Assembly (NCBI RefSeq): GCF_000210295.1 | Contig: NC_026744.1 | Coordinates: 4,292,617-4,356,616, forward strand | Direction: 5' to 3' | Source of the DNA: Trypanosoma brucei gambiense DAL972 | Lineage: Eukaryota > Euglenozoa > Kinetoplastea > Trypanosomatida > Trypanosomatidae | Length of the DNA stretch: 64,000 nucleotides | Shown here: piece by piece, positions 20,500-30,746 of the stretch | How the letters are laid out: every line of letters starts with the position of its first letter | Numbering within the stretch: position 1 is the first letter of the stretch | The notes under the pieces: generated by a model | What the model was told of the DNA's origin: nothing | What the model saw: the letters and a program-made list of their open reading frames with translations, nothing else | Databases searched by the model: none | Position numbers and translations under genes: made by a program

Positions 20500-22197
20500 T
20501 CACGAAATTGGGAGGCCTAAGTTGAGAACGTGCAAAGGAAACAGTTGACGCCTCTGCTGCAGAAGAAGTGCCGTATGAGGTGCTGGAGGGACTGTTTCCC
20601 ACTCGGGTGCGGTGCGAGTGACATGTCCATGCATTTCGAGTGCCAGCTGCGCTAGTCGCTTGTCAACATCTTGAACATTCATCCAATACCCAATAAGCGG
20701 GGACATGAACAGTGTCACGAGAACATGGCGGTGCTCGGCGTGGGCGAGAATGTCACGTACACGCAAAAGCGCTTTGATGACATAAGACTTCCCTAAGAGC
20801 AAACGGATGCCAACCAATGAAAATGCACGCTGCACAAGTGCGAAATTACGGTGCAGTGGGTAAACAAGGACGCGACGGGCGAAGGCTAGACAGGCATCGT
20901 AGACGGTATTGGGGGAGTCAAGCCAAGAAAGAGCTGGACTTAACTTGCACACATTCCATAGTGATTCGCTACAGCCCGCTCCCTCTGTTACAATATCGTC
21001 GTACGCTTCAGCCAAGAGAATGTCCAAAGTTAACGCGTTAACTGCACTAGCAACGGGGGGAAACAGCAACCGTGGCGCGGTTATTCGCAGGAGCACAGCT
21101 TGCTCTTCCGTTGTAAAGTTTGCGCACGGGCGCCGCTGCGGAACTGCGAGGCACTTGGAACTCATGGTGGAATTCTCTCCACTCGTGCCTGGGACGCTGG
21201 AAGCAGCTGCATGGGCAGCTTCGTGATCTTCCGTGCTCGGCTCCGTCGGTTGCACCTCTTCAATGAGTGGCCGCTTAAAGTCCGCGATGTTACCAGCCCA
21301 TATATTTACCAAACCACTGCCGTCCGGAAGCACAACATCCTCCTCCTCCAGCATATCGGAACGGTTAACACAGACGCTACCATTGTCGCCACTGTTATCA
21401 CTATTCACGGGGCAACAAACTGTTTCCATCGCCGTTGCTGGTCGGACGTAACGAATGCCTTCTGCATCAAGGGCATTCATGTAGTCCCTCTGGTGCTGGG
21501 GCACATAACGCAGCAGGCACTCAACATCACCTTCAGCGTCCTCAAAACTTAGAAGAACCGCGTCCTCGTCAAAATCCTCCTGTTCCCGCTGGGTGCGGAG
21601 CTGCCGCCGCTGCTCCCCTGTCGTTTTATCCGGGTTGCACGGCAGATCAAGAATGTCAGCCACTACATCGGCATCAAGCGCAGCGAACGTGCCGTGGAAA
21701 CTGGGCGCGAAGCCGTAATCGCCTAAGCCCTCCTTCAAATCAATGGTGTGCTCACGCGGTGCTTGAAGTCTCTGTCGGAACTCAGTGTCTTCTCCCTCAT
21801 CATCTCCACACTCTCTTTCTTCTTCATTAGCCGCTTCATTCTCAGCTCGTACGGCGGAGCAAACGCCTCCCACAAGCTGCACGAGCCGCCTCCGCTCCAT
21901 ATCCGTTGCAATAAGATACGCAGGATTGTCAAGGTTTGTAAAAACCTCACCACGGTTTTCCTTCGGTATGTACACGGTTAAAAGGGATGAGGCAATGTCA
22001 AATGTTGCCCGTTCCCCGCGTCCCTCTGCAATGGGTTGATCAAACTTCAACCGTAGGTAATATGGTGCGCAATGAAACGTAAACTGGAGTCTGGTGATAT
22101 CAAATGCTGCTCCCATCACTTTGCACATAGCGGAGAGAGTGATCGCTACAATGACGAAGGAGTCATCTTGCGTGCAAACGAACACGGGCGTTAACAT
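20500..22197 (-). CDS. SHQ1: SHQ1, H/ACA ribonucleoprotein assembly factor
   Basis: A 565-residue protein. The N-terminus is the Shq1 CS-like domain: MLTPVFVCTQDDSFVIVAI followed by FTFHCAPYYLRLKFDQ, closely matching the family's MxTPxFxxxQDxxF and fHxsPYYLRLxFp signatures. The second half contains the tryptophan- and leucine-rich helical SHQ1 domain (CSESLWNVCKLSPALSWLDS and the tail with YPLHRNF). SHQ1 chaperones dyskerin/Cbf5 before H/ACA RNP assembly, so it is needed for pseudouridylation guide RNPs. The middle is acidic and low in complexity. Start is the first ATG, 22197, which begins exactly at the conserved N-terminus. Confidence 0.93.
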   Translation of the reverse strand: MLTPVFVCTQDDSFVIVAITLSAMCKVMGAAFDITRLQFTFHCAPYYLRLKFDQPIAEGRGERATFDIASSLLTVYIPKENRGEVFTNLDNPAYLIATDMERRRLVQLVGGVCSAVRAENEAANEEERECGDDEGEDTEFRQRLQAPREHTIDLKEGLGDYGFAPSFHGTFAALDADVVADILDLPCNPDKTTGEQRRQLRTQREQEDFDEDAVLLSFEDAEGDVECLLRYVPQHQRDYMNALDAEGIRYVRPATAMETVCCPVNSDNSGDNGSVCVNRSDMLEEEDVVLPDGSGLVNIWAGNIADFKRPLIEEVQPTEPSTEDHEAAHAAASSVPGTSGENSTMSSKCLAVPQRRPCANFTTEEQAVLLRITAPRLLFPPVASAVNALTLDILLAEAYDDIVTEGAGCSESLWNVCKLSPALSWLDSPNTVYDACLAFARRVLVYPLHRNFALVQRAFSLVGIRLLLGKSYVIKALLRVRDILAHAEHRHVLVTLFMSPLIGYWMNVQDVDKRLAQLALEMHGHVTRTAPEWETVPPAPHTALLLQQRRQLFPLHVLNLGLPIS

Positions 22198-22782
22198 TTG
22201 CTCCTACGCTCGAGAAAAAGACGCGTGATATCCCACTACCGGTGGTGATGACGTTAACCTCACGCCAAGATTTTTCAGAGCAACAAAGAGGCGTCGTTAC
22301 CTCAAGCGATAAACCAGCGCTGGGTAAAATGTTTATCAACCGGCCTGTCGCGCACACAACCGAAAGTTATCGCGACCAGGGTATAGGGGCGATTTGGATG
22401 GTGATCAGGTGCGAGTCACGATACAGCGCTGCAAACCAAACAGGGCACCACGTCACTCTGCATGATACAGCAGAAAGTGAAGTAGGTAAACGCACGCAAT
22501 AAAAGTGCGTTCAATGGCGAAGATAATGAAAGAAGAAAAAAAGAAAGAATGATAAAACCACGTCGTGGAAGAATAGCGTAGGATTTGAGAAGATGAAAAA
22601 AAAGAAAAGAATGTGCGCCACAAATTACCTTCGGTACGTGTGCGTTTAGTGTTAATTGTGAAAAGGGGGGGTGAGGGGAATCCAAGGTATCCAAGCGACA
22701 ACAGCCACATAATCAACAAAATGAGCTACGGAGCAAATTAGGGTGTTCGACGCGAAAATCACCAAAACCAACTGCCCGACAA
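22198..22782. other. Intergenic region, TPR gene to SHQ1
   Basis: No gene seen. The A/G-rich plus-strand stretch at 22520-22610 forms pyrimidine tracts in the sense RNA. Confidence 0.65.
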
Positions 22783-23418
22783 TCAGCTACTCCCCTTCAT
22801 GAGTCCCGCGATTGCCCTTTCGGCCGCGGGGTTGCTCTGCCCCGGAGAGCATTCAACCGCTGCACGAAAGTCACAGAGTGCTGACTCTAAATCTCCAATA
22901 TCTTGACTTGCAAGACCACGTCTATAAAGTGCCTTTACCTTTAACTCCCCTCGAACAGGGCACGCCTCGTCCTGCAAAAGGAATGTGGCAAGCATACGCG
23001 CCTCCTCCGGACGCTTAAGCTTCAAGAATACGAGAATAACATTTACCCGTACGACATGGTCCACCTCTACTGCTACTGCATCATGTGAACCAAGTGCTGA
23101 ACATGCATCGATACAGTTCTGATAGGCCTCAAGCGCCGCCTCATACTGCCCTTCCTGGAAGAATTCATTTCCTCTGGCTTTCATTTGCATGAGCATCTCG
23201 TGGTACTTGGGCCGTTCATTTTCCTCCAGCTCGCAGTCAGAAGAAGCACTTGATGTGGTGGTGCCAGCACTGGAAGAACTATCGGTTTCCTCAGTTGCCG
23301 CACCATTACCCACTCCCTTCTGTCGCCTGTTCCACCAGTGCAGCAGCCAGTAGCAAAGTCCTGAAAGTGGCAGTAGTGATGCAACGGCAATGTACCGGCT
23401 ACGTTTGCCTGGAAGCAT
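22783..23418 (-). CDS. Signal-anchored TPR protein
   Basis: A 211-residue protein. After a basic start, a single hydrophobic span at about residues 9-27 is followed by WWNRR and a Ser/Thr/Glu-rich linker, then TPR units: KARGNEFFQEGQYEAALEAY, a middle helix pair, and VKALYRRGLASQDIGDLESA. This is the plan of an N-terminally anchored protein exposing a TPR co-chaperone or receptor domain to the cytosol, as on the mitochondrial outer membrane or ER. Which membrane is not shown by the sequence. The frame extends upstream to 23460 but opens with TTG, so ATG 23418 is used. A G8 run on the plus strand just upstream forms part of a pyrimidine tract in the sense RNA. Confidence 0.8.
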   Translation of the reverse strand: MLPGKRSRYIAVASLLPLSGLCYWLLHWWNRRQKGVGNGAATEETDSSSSAGTTTSSASSDCELEENERPKYHEMLMQMKARGNEFFQEGQYEAALEAYQNCIDACSALGSHDAVAVEVDHVVRVNVILVFLKLKRPEEARMLATFLLQDEACPVRGELKVKALYRRGLASQDIGDLESALCDFRAAVECSPGQSNPAAERAIAGLMKGSS

Positions 23419-24548
23419 TGCGCAAACGAAATTTAAAGAGAATAATTTGGAACCCAGCAATACAGACAGAAGGGGGGGGGAACTAAGTATGACCGCCTAA
23501 TACTACCCCCAATGCCAACGAACTGATGACGCTGGAATACGGGATATTTTCAGTGACTACTTGTTATTTTTTTTCCCATCAAAACAAAAAAAATAATAAA
23601 TAAATATAAAAAAGTGCAAGACTTGGTAGTAGCAACTAGACGATACAGTAAAGGGCTTCATAGCACAACACATGACAGAAACGAACAAGTTTCCATGCCG
23701 ATGCGGGTCCACCCCAAGAGTAAAAGAAAATACTGGGCACCACATACATACACATACACGCATACGCACGCACACATTCGCCGGTAGCGGCGCACGCGCT
23801 TCCTTCCTTCCTTCCTTTTCCCATCTTCATATTTCTGTTGCATCAATTCTCCACACACTGAACACAACAATTCAATTGATATGTTTCGATGTGTTAAAAT
23901 GAGAAGGTGTACGGCATGGGAAGAGCAATAAAACATACCCCGCCAAATCCACCCCGGATTTAGGGCCAGATCCCTTTTCACCTGTGAAAACGAGCATGCT
24001 TCTGCACGGATACACATGCACAAAGACATATTTGAACATATATATATATATATTTGCCTGCATATGATGAACAGCAAACCCTCCGAAAGAGTACACACAT
24101 GTCTTCTTATTTGACTCCCTTTTTCCTTTCCATATTCAAAACAAGAATCTAGACACTGATGGGTGGCATGCAACTCATATTAGAAAGAGAAAGGAAAGCA
24201 AAGATAAAGAGAGAGAGAGAGAGAGAGTCACGCTGCCATACAAATAGCAGAAAACGCAGGAAGTGTCAACACAACGTGTAGTCAAAAACGAAGAATAAAG
24301 AGAAGGGCAAATAAACTGACATTCCATAGCCCACGGTATCGGTGTCCGCATGTGCGCGCGGCATACACTTTACGTCCCTTTTCCTTTTCCTTGAAGCATC
24401 TCCATCCGCACGGCTGTCCCGAACCAGTAAAGCGAAACGTATTGCGCGTGCAGCAGCTTCACTGTCCAAATCCTCTATATAACGCATGTTGTAAAGAACC
24501 GAAACGAACAAAACACAAAGAGGAAAAAAAAAACGCGCGTCCACACAA

Positions 24549-24599
<51 letters not shown>

Positions 24600-25234
24600 T
24601 GTGTACTGGGCATGAATGTACTTTCTGTGTTACTTACGCAGCCAAAATGCGTAGCCTTACTTTCTTCTCTCCTTCTATGTGCAATAGTGTGAATGTGTAG
24701 GGTAAATTAAGAGGGAGACACCGGTGGCGCATATTTCCATTTGTGCCAACAAACCCTCGCTCTTAATAGAGTAAAATCAAACCGACTATTCGGTTATCTT
24801 ATCGCTTCCCCTATTGAAGCTTTGCGCCACTTGAACCACTGTAACTTTCTCAACCGCAACTGTCCTCCCCCACCTTTTCAAATAAAAAAAAAGTAAATAA
24901 AAAGGCAGGGAAGCTCCCGACACAACACTAACGGCAAAACGACGACACTTCAAGTTAATGTGCTCTTCTTTGCGAAGTCTCCCCCAGATGTGTGAGTGTT
25001 TTCCTCCTCTCCATCCGTACGTTCTCCTCTCCCATGCTAATGTGACAAAATAGAAATGAGAAGGCACTAAAAGGGAGCAAGGGATAAAGCAAAAAACAAA
25101 AACAAAAACAAAGGAAAGAAGAGAGCTGGTGGAAGTATATATATATATATATATATATATGCGTGTGCATGTCATGTTATGCTCTCCTCTTATGTGTGTA
25201 CATACGATCCGCAGCTCCTTCCTTCTTGTATCAT
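23419..25234. other. 1.8 kb intergenic region, CKS1 to TPR gene
   Basis: No supported gene. It holds TTCC repeats at about 23801-23818, TA runs near 24039-24052, a (GA)n run at 24209-24227, compound (CA)n(TA)n at about 24550-24593 and a TA run at about 25135-25160. A small frame at 24266-24487 was considered and rejected. Confidence 0.7.
24550..24593. repeat. Compound (CA)n(TA)n microsatellite
   Basis: CA units followed by about 15 TA units, the same compound type and orientation as the tract at 165-265. Confidence 0.95.
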
Positions 25235-25531
25235 CTATTGTGTCTTGGGCCGCTTGAATAGTAACACATGCGGCTCTGGGGCATGCAACATGTAGTGCCG
25301 CCATCCCACCGACTGCTGGACGCCAAGTTGACGCCACTCCGACTCCTCCATTAAACGGCCACGCGGAACCAGCCGTGAGAAGTCCTTCGGTAAAATGACA
25401 TGACGGTACTCATATTCATCATCGTAGTACTTGTCACTGTAAAGAATCTTTGATTGCAATTTGCTGATCATCATTCGTGCCTGTTCACGCTGAACGGGGT
25501 CGGTGATGGAGAAGTAGTCCCGGCCAGACAT
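25235..25531 (-). CDS. CKS1: CKS1/p13suc1 cyclin-dependent kinase regulatory subunit
   Basis: A 98-residue protein carrying the whole CKS signature: a [20 protein letters not shown] block and the [18 protein letters not shown] block followed by [17 protein letters not shown]. The conserved arginine, serine and tryptophan residues of the phosphate-binding pocket and the HxPEPH hinge are present. CKS proteins bind cyclin-dependent kinases and promote multisite substrate phosphorylation at cell-cycle transitions. The upstream frame starts with GTG at 25639 and adds 36 unrelated residues. The ATG at 25531 starts right before the CKS fold and gives the normal family length. Confidence 0.96.
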   Translation of the reverse strand: MSGRDYFSITDPVQREQARMMISKLQSKILYSDKYYDDEYEYRHVILPKDFSRLVPRGRLMEESEWRQLGVQQSVGWRHYMLHAPEPHVLLFKRPKTQ

Positions 25532-26850
25532 CCTTTTCCCCCTATAAAAGTAAACAACTGCGGCACCGCAATTATGATTTTTCCCCCTCACCGCTAGTTG
25601 TCCCCACTCTTCCGATGGCTCTCTCTCTCTCTCCCTCACTCTTAGCGTTTGAATATTTACCTCTTTTTTCGCTTTCCCGTTAGTGTTGTTTTCTAGATGT
25701 ACTACAGTTCAGGTTAGGTTTCAGGGATACGCAAGCGACTGTATTTGTGTGTATACCTGATGCGGACGGTCCGCGAAGTGGAGAAAAAAAAAATAAGTAA
25801 GAAAACACAAACAAACAAAAAGTAGGAATGAAAGACAAAAAGTGGAAAGGTAACATCACCGTTGCTCAACCGCGGATAACCCACGCATTTGAAGGTGGGT
25901 GCGCATGAAAGGCAGTGTGCATATGGAGAGAAGGCTAGAGAATGAAAATTAACAACAACGACGAGAACATGGAAACGAAAACACTACAGAATTGCGTTTC
26001 CCTATTCAACATTTTCTCCTCTCTCCCTCCCCACGTATTCCCTTCCAATTTCTCACACCTCACTCCCGCCCCCGCTTACTTTTCATTGGCAGACGCTTGA
26101 ACGCCTCTCACCGCGTCGTTGCCTCTGCCTGAACTGTCGACACAATTTGAGTGCTGAAGCGGGACTCCCTCCCCTCTCCCTCTACAGTTGCCTTTGGTTA
26201 CCTCCGCTTCGTTTTTTGTTGTTTTTTTTGTCGTTGTTGTTCCATTACTTCTATCACTTTGTTTTCAACTCCAACACGCCTTTTCTGTATTTTCTTTTTC
26301 TTTTTTTTTTCGTGTGTGTGTAGTTTGCTGCTTCACACATAATGGTGTCCACCAGGTTGCATCCCGCAGGAATCCAAACGTGGCAGTGGAGAGGTGGGGA
26401 AAAGAGAGTGCGTGGGGGGGGGGCAGAGCGCAAAACTAAAGGGCAAAAAAATAAATAAGGGATTGTGATAAACAAAATACGAAAAAATAAGTAAACAAAT
26501 GAATCTTTTATCAAAGTGAAGAAAGGAATGAAGTGTGTAAGGGAGAAATATGGGGAACAAGAGGTCTGAAGAGAGCGTGAAGGAGGAACTTCCTTTTATA
26601 TTCCCCAATGCCGACTTCTAAAGACCGAGACATTTTGCGCTCCAGCAATGATCACTTCCGCTACTAGGTTCCACCGTAGTATGCACTGGAAGAGCTGTTG
26701 CATTCTCTTTTCTATGTTTAGCAACTTCACTATTTGCCCTCATTTCCCCCACGATCTAGTGCCTCTTTCGGTTTGACTTTGCCTGGATTTAGGTTCAGTA
26801 CTTTCGTTTCTTGTTTGTTCCTTGTTGTTGTTTGCATGTTTTTCTATACT
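25532..26850. other. 1.3 kb intergenic region, HMG protein to CKS1
   Basis: No gene seen. It contains pyrimidine-rich plus-strand DNA at about 26000-26330 and a G10 run at 26414-26423. Confidence 0.65.
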
Positions 26851-27825
26851 CTAACGCCTCCTCACGGGTGGCTTCCTGCTCTCTTTATTCTTCTTCAGGT
26901 TTTTGACGCCCCTCGACACCGCGAGACGGCGTTTTGCATCCCTGCCAATGATCACGTCCCTCACTGTTTGCGAACCTCTTGTCGCTCTCCTCTCGTTGGT
27001 TACCTCCTTCAGACCGGGTTTCCCTGCAGCCGGTACCCTCCCCCTCACCTTCATGAGGTTCACTGGAGCTCCTTTACTAGGAGAGGTCAGTTTTCCCTTA
27101 CTTTTACTCATACTCTCACTCATACTGGGAGCTTTACGTACGCTGGCAATCTTACCCTTGATGGCGCCCCGACCCGTGTTGATAACCCTGCTTACATTGG
27201 CTGACCTGCTCGTACCGGCAATCTTGTCTCTAACGGCGCTCTTGCCCATACTGACAACTTTGCCAGTGCCAACACCCTTACCCTTGTTGGTACCCCTGTT
27301 CCTGTCGCTTTTCTTGCTCATAGTACCCCCCTTTACTTTCTTGGATGCCGTAATATCGGGGAATCCGGGGCGTTTAATGTCGGCTGGGTCCACCTTGTGG
27401 ATTCTATACTTCCTCACTGTCGGGAATAACCTCTTTTTCATCTCGTCTTGCATGCGAAGCTTTCGCTCCTCGCGCCTCTCCCTGCTCTTCGCCTGTATCT
27501 TCTTGAGCTGTAGCTCCCTCCGCTTGGCCGACTTTCTCCACATCTCGCCAACAACACGCTGCCGTTCCGCATTCGTCATGTGGGTTAGATTGCGACACTC
27601 ACGGCGCTGAAAATCGTTGAATGCTTTGAGAGCAGGATACGTAATTTTGCTGGCCCGCTCCTGGAGTGATCGCATCTGGGAGGGAGTCAAGTTGCGGTAC
27701 ATACGCGAAGCAACTCGCGCACCATTAGCCAACGACATGTTGCGGAGCTCCCCCGTTTTCTTCAGGTCCTTCATGAAAACAGAAAAGGGGCTCACGCGCA
27801 GAAGTTTGACGGTGCGGAACAACAT
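26851..27825 (-). CDS. HMG-box kinetoplast-associated-type protein with Lys/Arg-rich tail
   Basis: A 324-residue, very basic protein. A short start MLFRTVKLLRVS looks like the tiny cleavable presequence of kinetoplast-associated proteins (KAPs). Residues about 12-72 fit one HMG box (SPFSVFMKDL..., SRMYRNLTPSQMRSLQERA, ITYPAL). A second, shorter box-like segment follows at about 64-105 (YPALKAFNDFQRRE, then ERQRVVGEMWRKSAKRRE). Residues about 105-324 are a Lys/Arg/Gly/Ser-rich, histone-H1-like tail with a degenerate repeat of about 24 residues (VVSMGKSAVRDKIAGTSRSA against VINTGRGAIKGKIASVRKAP). Known KAPs condense kinetoplast DNA; binding and mitochondrial import are inferred here. A nuclear HMG protein is the alternative. 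Start is ATG 27825. Confidence 0.75.
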   Translation of the reverse strand: MLFRTVKLLRVSPFSVFMKDLKKTGELRNMSLANGARVASRMYRNLTPSQMRSLQERASKITYPALKAFNDFQRRECRNLTHMTNAERQRVVGEMWRKSAKRRELQLKKIQAKSRERREERKLRMQDEMKKRLFPTVRKYRIHKVDPADIKRPGFPDITASKKVKGGTMSKKSDRNRGTNKGKGVGTGKVVSMGKSAVRDKIAGTSRSANVSRVINTGRGAIKGKIASVRKAPSMSESMSKSKGKLTSPSKGAPVNLMKVRGRVPAAGKPGLKEVTNERRATRGSQTVRDVIIGRDAKRRLAVSRGVKNLKKNKESRKPPVRRR

Positions 27826-28425
27826 GACGTTACGTGATTCCTTACTGAGTCTATTACCTTCCTATGCATATATATATTATATGAAAGAGGTGGGAAGAAG
27901 ATGAAATTGGAGGAAATGGGTATAGTTCTCAGCTCCACTATTTGATGCGTGTAAGGATCCAGATTTACTGGCATTGTGTTTTGTTACTATCCGATGGATG
28001 TCCTTCGTGCACATCCCTCTTCACAGAAGGAGGGTGGGAAACTTGAAGAACACTGAAGTGCTGTGGGCGGCAGCCTTCAGCACAGGCTCTGAATTAACAA
28101 TTCAGCATTCAAACCGGTCTCCACCCTACACTTAATGTAACATTCAAGATGACAAGACGCGTGTGCACCCTGCCAAATAAAGCACAGCAGCGTGGTTGCC
28201 ACAGTCTTACACCTTGATAGACAAATTAACAATAAGAGGAAAAAAGAAAGAAAGAAACGAAGGGAATAACGGTACACAGGGCCAGCAGAGTAGCAACGAG
28301 GGGAGCAGCTGATGGAGGAGGAAAAAAAGGGGGGAAATTATGCCAGCTAGCGTACGACACAAGTTTACATGCTCGTAGGGAAATGCTAACATACTCCGCG
28401 TTACACAGCCAGGTCGTGTCATCCC
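27826..28425. other. Intergenic region
   Basis: No gene seen. A short TA-rich stretch lies near 27867-27882, and purine-rich plus-strand blocks near 28228-28260 and 28310-28340 form pyrimidine tracts in the sense RNA. Confidence 0.65.
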
Positions 28426-29949
28426 TCACTTCTTGCGCTTCTTCTTATCCAAGCGCCGCTTGATCTCCGGCACCGTATCTGTTGGTGCATCCGGGAGCAC
28501 GGCGCATGGAGGCTTCGGTGCCTCTTCTAAAAGTAGTCTTGATTGCTCCAATTCATCCTGCACATACAAATATTGCGAAACCACTTCGCATTGCACAACA
28601 TCCATCAGCCCCCCAACACACAGAAACCGCGCTCCCACGCCCACAGCAAGGTGCACAGCAAAGGCCACGTTGTGCATTAAGTTCTGCGGCGCTAGTGCGA
28701 TTGTGCAGCCCTCGTGCCGACGCACCATCCGCACATTGTCGCACAGCGCAGAAAGAGATCCAATAGCACTTGCCTCAAGCACCACATTGGACGTCCACAG
28801 TTCGTCAAGCCCCTGTTCTACCTTTTCGTACTTTGACCGACGGTAGAGGTCATAACCAGAGAACACAGCTGTGCCCCCAATCGTGGCATGAAGTCGCCGC
28901 AGTCCGATCGTATCGACATCACAGTGGGTATCCTCAACATAAACCACCAAGTTCGCGCTTGCTTGGACCTGCTCTCGCACGTACTCAGCCAGCTGCGACC
29001 CTGTGATATCTTGTTCACCGGGGAACATGGAGTAGAAAACCTCCCCACCATCTTTAGCCTCCTTCTGTGTTCTGGTGGCTGGTGCGGCTAGACGAAGGCC
29101 CAGACACACATCGGTTTGCGGCCTAAGCTCAACAGCACGCAGGACCTCATCGGCTAAATTGATTGCATCCGTTATGTTGTCAAATGTGCTGAATACGAGT
29201 GATCCGTCGCTTCGGGTTGCAGCGTTGTGCACCTTGCGGAAATGATTGAAGGCCGCAAATATCTTCTGCATGACCTCATGGCTCACAGTCCCGTTTGGCA
29301 TGCAAGGAAGAATAAGAACACTCTTCAGTGCAACCCGGGCAGTCGCAACGTTCTCAGGACCGAAGAAATCAATGCACAGCTGTGGCATGGAAAAGGTTTC
29401 TACATCAGTCAGTAGCCCAAATGTCTTACGAAGGTATTGGAAAGCGGGTGTTGATGTGCATCGTGAGGCCGCAGCGGATGCAACAACACTGAGGGCATGT
29501 ACAACAGCCGTACCCACATTTGGTAAATCAGGTGTCGCTGCCACACGCGATAAAATTTCGTCAAATTGCCGCTGATCACAGGCCCTACACGGAACAAGTC
29601 GGGGGAAATAACTTTCCTGCAACACCTCATGGATTACCGCTGGATCAACCGTATGCTCAACCAAGCTATCACCGAGCTTCTGACTCGCTGACAACAAGGC
29701 AGATGACTGCACCTCCATACCATTTAGCAGGCGCAAAATAATACGCAGTACACGGCAGCCTCCTGGTGCGAACATCACGTGTGCTGAAAGAGTTCGTATC
29801 TCGTCTCCCGTGCATTTCGTGCTAAAATACGCTGCGAGATATTCAATGGGCCGCAAGGCGCGGGAGTCCACACAAGATCGTGCCGCCAACGTAAGGATCC
29901 CGCTGAGGTCATGCTGGTTGTCATACAATTTCCATGAGACGGATTCCAT
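28426..29949 (-). CDS. Enolase-4-like protein: RIIa/Dpy-30-like N-terminus plus degenerate enolase domain
   Basis: A 507-residue protein. Residues about 20-44 (ending RPIEYLAAYFSTK) resemble the second helix of an RIIa/Dpy-30 docking motif. Residues about 128-176 align with the end of the enolase N-terminal cap (NVGTAVVHALSVVASAAASR, FQYLRKTF). The barrel is recognised by DITGSQLAEYV, VVYVEDTHCDVDTIGLRRL, GGTAVFSGYDLYR and VVLEASAIGSL. By eye, the glutamate of IEDPF is kept, but the lysine of LLLKVNQIG is Glu, the metal-ligand Asp of GLDCA is Arg (GLRLA), the DEGG and SHRSGE loops are absent, and the QEF glutamate is gone. Catalysis is therefore unlikely. The domain order matches enolase 4, a sperm-flagellum protein in mammals; an axonemal role is inferred. 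The C-terminus is a KKKRKK-type basic tail. Confidence 0.72.
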   Translation of the reverse strand: MESVSWKLYDNQHDLSGILTLAARSCVDSRALRPIEYLAAYFSTKCTGDEIRTLSAHVMFAPGGCRVLRIILRLLNGMEVQSSALLSASQKLGDSLVEHTVDPAVIHEVLQESYFPRLVPCRACDQRQFDEILSRVAATPDLPNVGTAVVHALSVVASAAASRCTSTPAFQYLRKTFGLLTDVETFSMPQLCIDFFGPENVATARVALKSVLILPCMPNGTVSHEVMQKIFAAFNHFRKVHNAATRSDGSLVFSTFDNITDAINLADEVLRAVELRPQTDVCLGLRLAAPATRTQKEAKDGGEVFYSMFPGEQDITGSQLAEYVREQVQASANLVVYVEDTHCDVDTIGLRRLHATIGGTAVFSGYDLYRRSKYEKVEQGLDELWTSNVVLEASAIGSLSALCDNVRMVRRHEGCTIALAPQNLMHNVAFAVHLAVGVGARFLCVGGLMDVVQCEVVSQYLYVQDELEQSRLLLEEAPKPPCAVLPDAPTDTVPEIKRRLDKKKRKK

Positions 29950-30746
29950 TCCTAAATTTTTGATCCCTCGGGGCGAGAAAAAAGCCCTAGAATATTTAAA
30001 AAAAAAACACTCAATTTAGTATACAAAAATGAGAAAGTGAAGAAAAAAATCGTGCCGTAAAAAAGTGGCATGACAGAGGATGTCCCAACTACCCATCCCG
30101 CTCTTGCTTTCTTTTTAAGTTTCCATTAGCGTTTGTTAGCGCGACAACAACAAAGAATTATTAAACGCTACGAATTCTTCGTTTTTTTTGTCACAAAACG
30201 CGATGCTATGTCTCAACCGGTTGCCCCCCCCCACACACACACCTACGCACACATGCTGATGCTGAGCAGCCGCCTCACAGTGGCACCAAAATTCCGTGCC
30301 TTTCCTATGAGCGGGAAACCAAAAGGCATAATATATATATATATATTTTGCATCACCAGCTGCTGCGTCATGGTGCTACCGCATGGAAACTATAAACCAC
30401 TCGGCTTCGGTAAAGAACCCCGCAGTCCATTATTTAACTCACGCCCCGGAGATGTAGGCAGAGCGAAATGGTAAACGTGGGCATCAAGCAGATGTCATAA
30501 CACCCGAAACAGCCCTTCAAGCACATTGTAAAACATGCTGCCCGCCTTCAGGTTTGCCACTCGTCGTCAGTCGTGAGACTTTAAGCGATCGAAATCGCTT
30601 CTCTCCGAAGGTGAATCCCAAACTGTTAAGTCGTAATGATAAGGTGAGTTACAAATGTATTTCCTCGTTTTCACACAGGTCAGTCGCCTCCATGGTTCGG
30701 CAGGTGAAGCTATAAAGAAACAACAATAATATCTTTTCCTTAGCTA
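29950..30746. other. Intergenic region, TYW3 to enolase-like gene
   Basis: No gene seen. It holds A-rich DNA near 29990-30060, a C9 run at 30224-30232, a TA run near 30331-30347 and a small hairpin at 30583-30600. Confidence 0.65.

Noticed and set aside
23658..24173. 171-codon minus-strand frame rich in Cys, Val and Tyr
   Set aside because: Opens with TTG and runs through TA and CA/GT repeats; not coding.
24266..24487. Possible 73-codon minus-strand gene (MRYIEDLDSEAAARAIRFAL...)
   Set aside because: It looks protein-like at first, but the first AG after the upstream pyrimidine tract lies downstream of its ATG, so a trans-spliced mRNA would lack the start.
26903..27610. 235-codon hydrophobic open frame on the plus strand
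   Set aside because: It is the complement of the Lys/Arg-rich HMG-protein gene; the Leu/Pro-rich composition is a by-product of that sequence.
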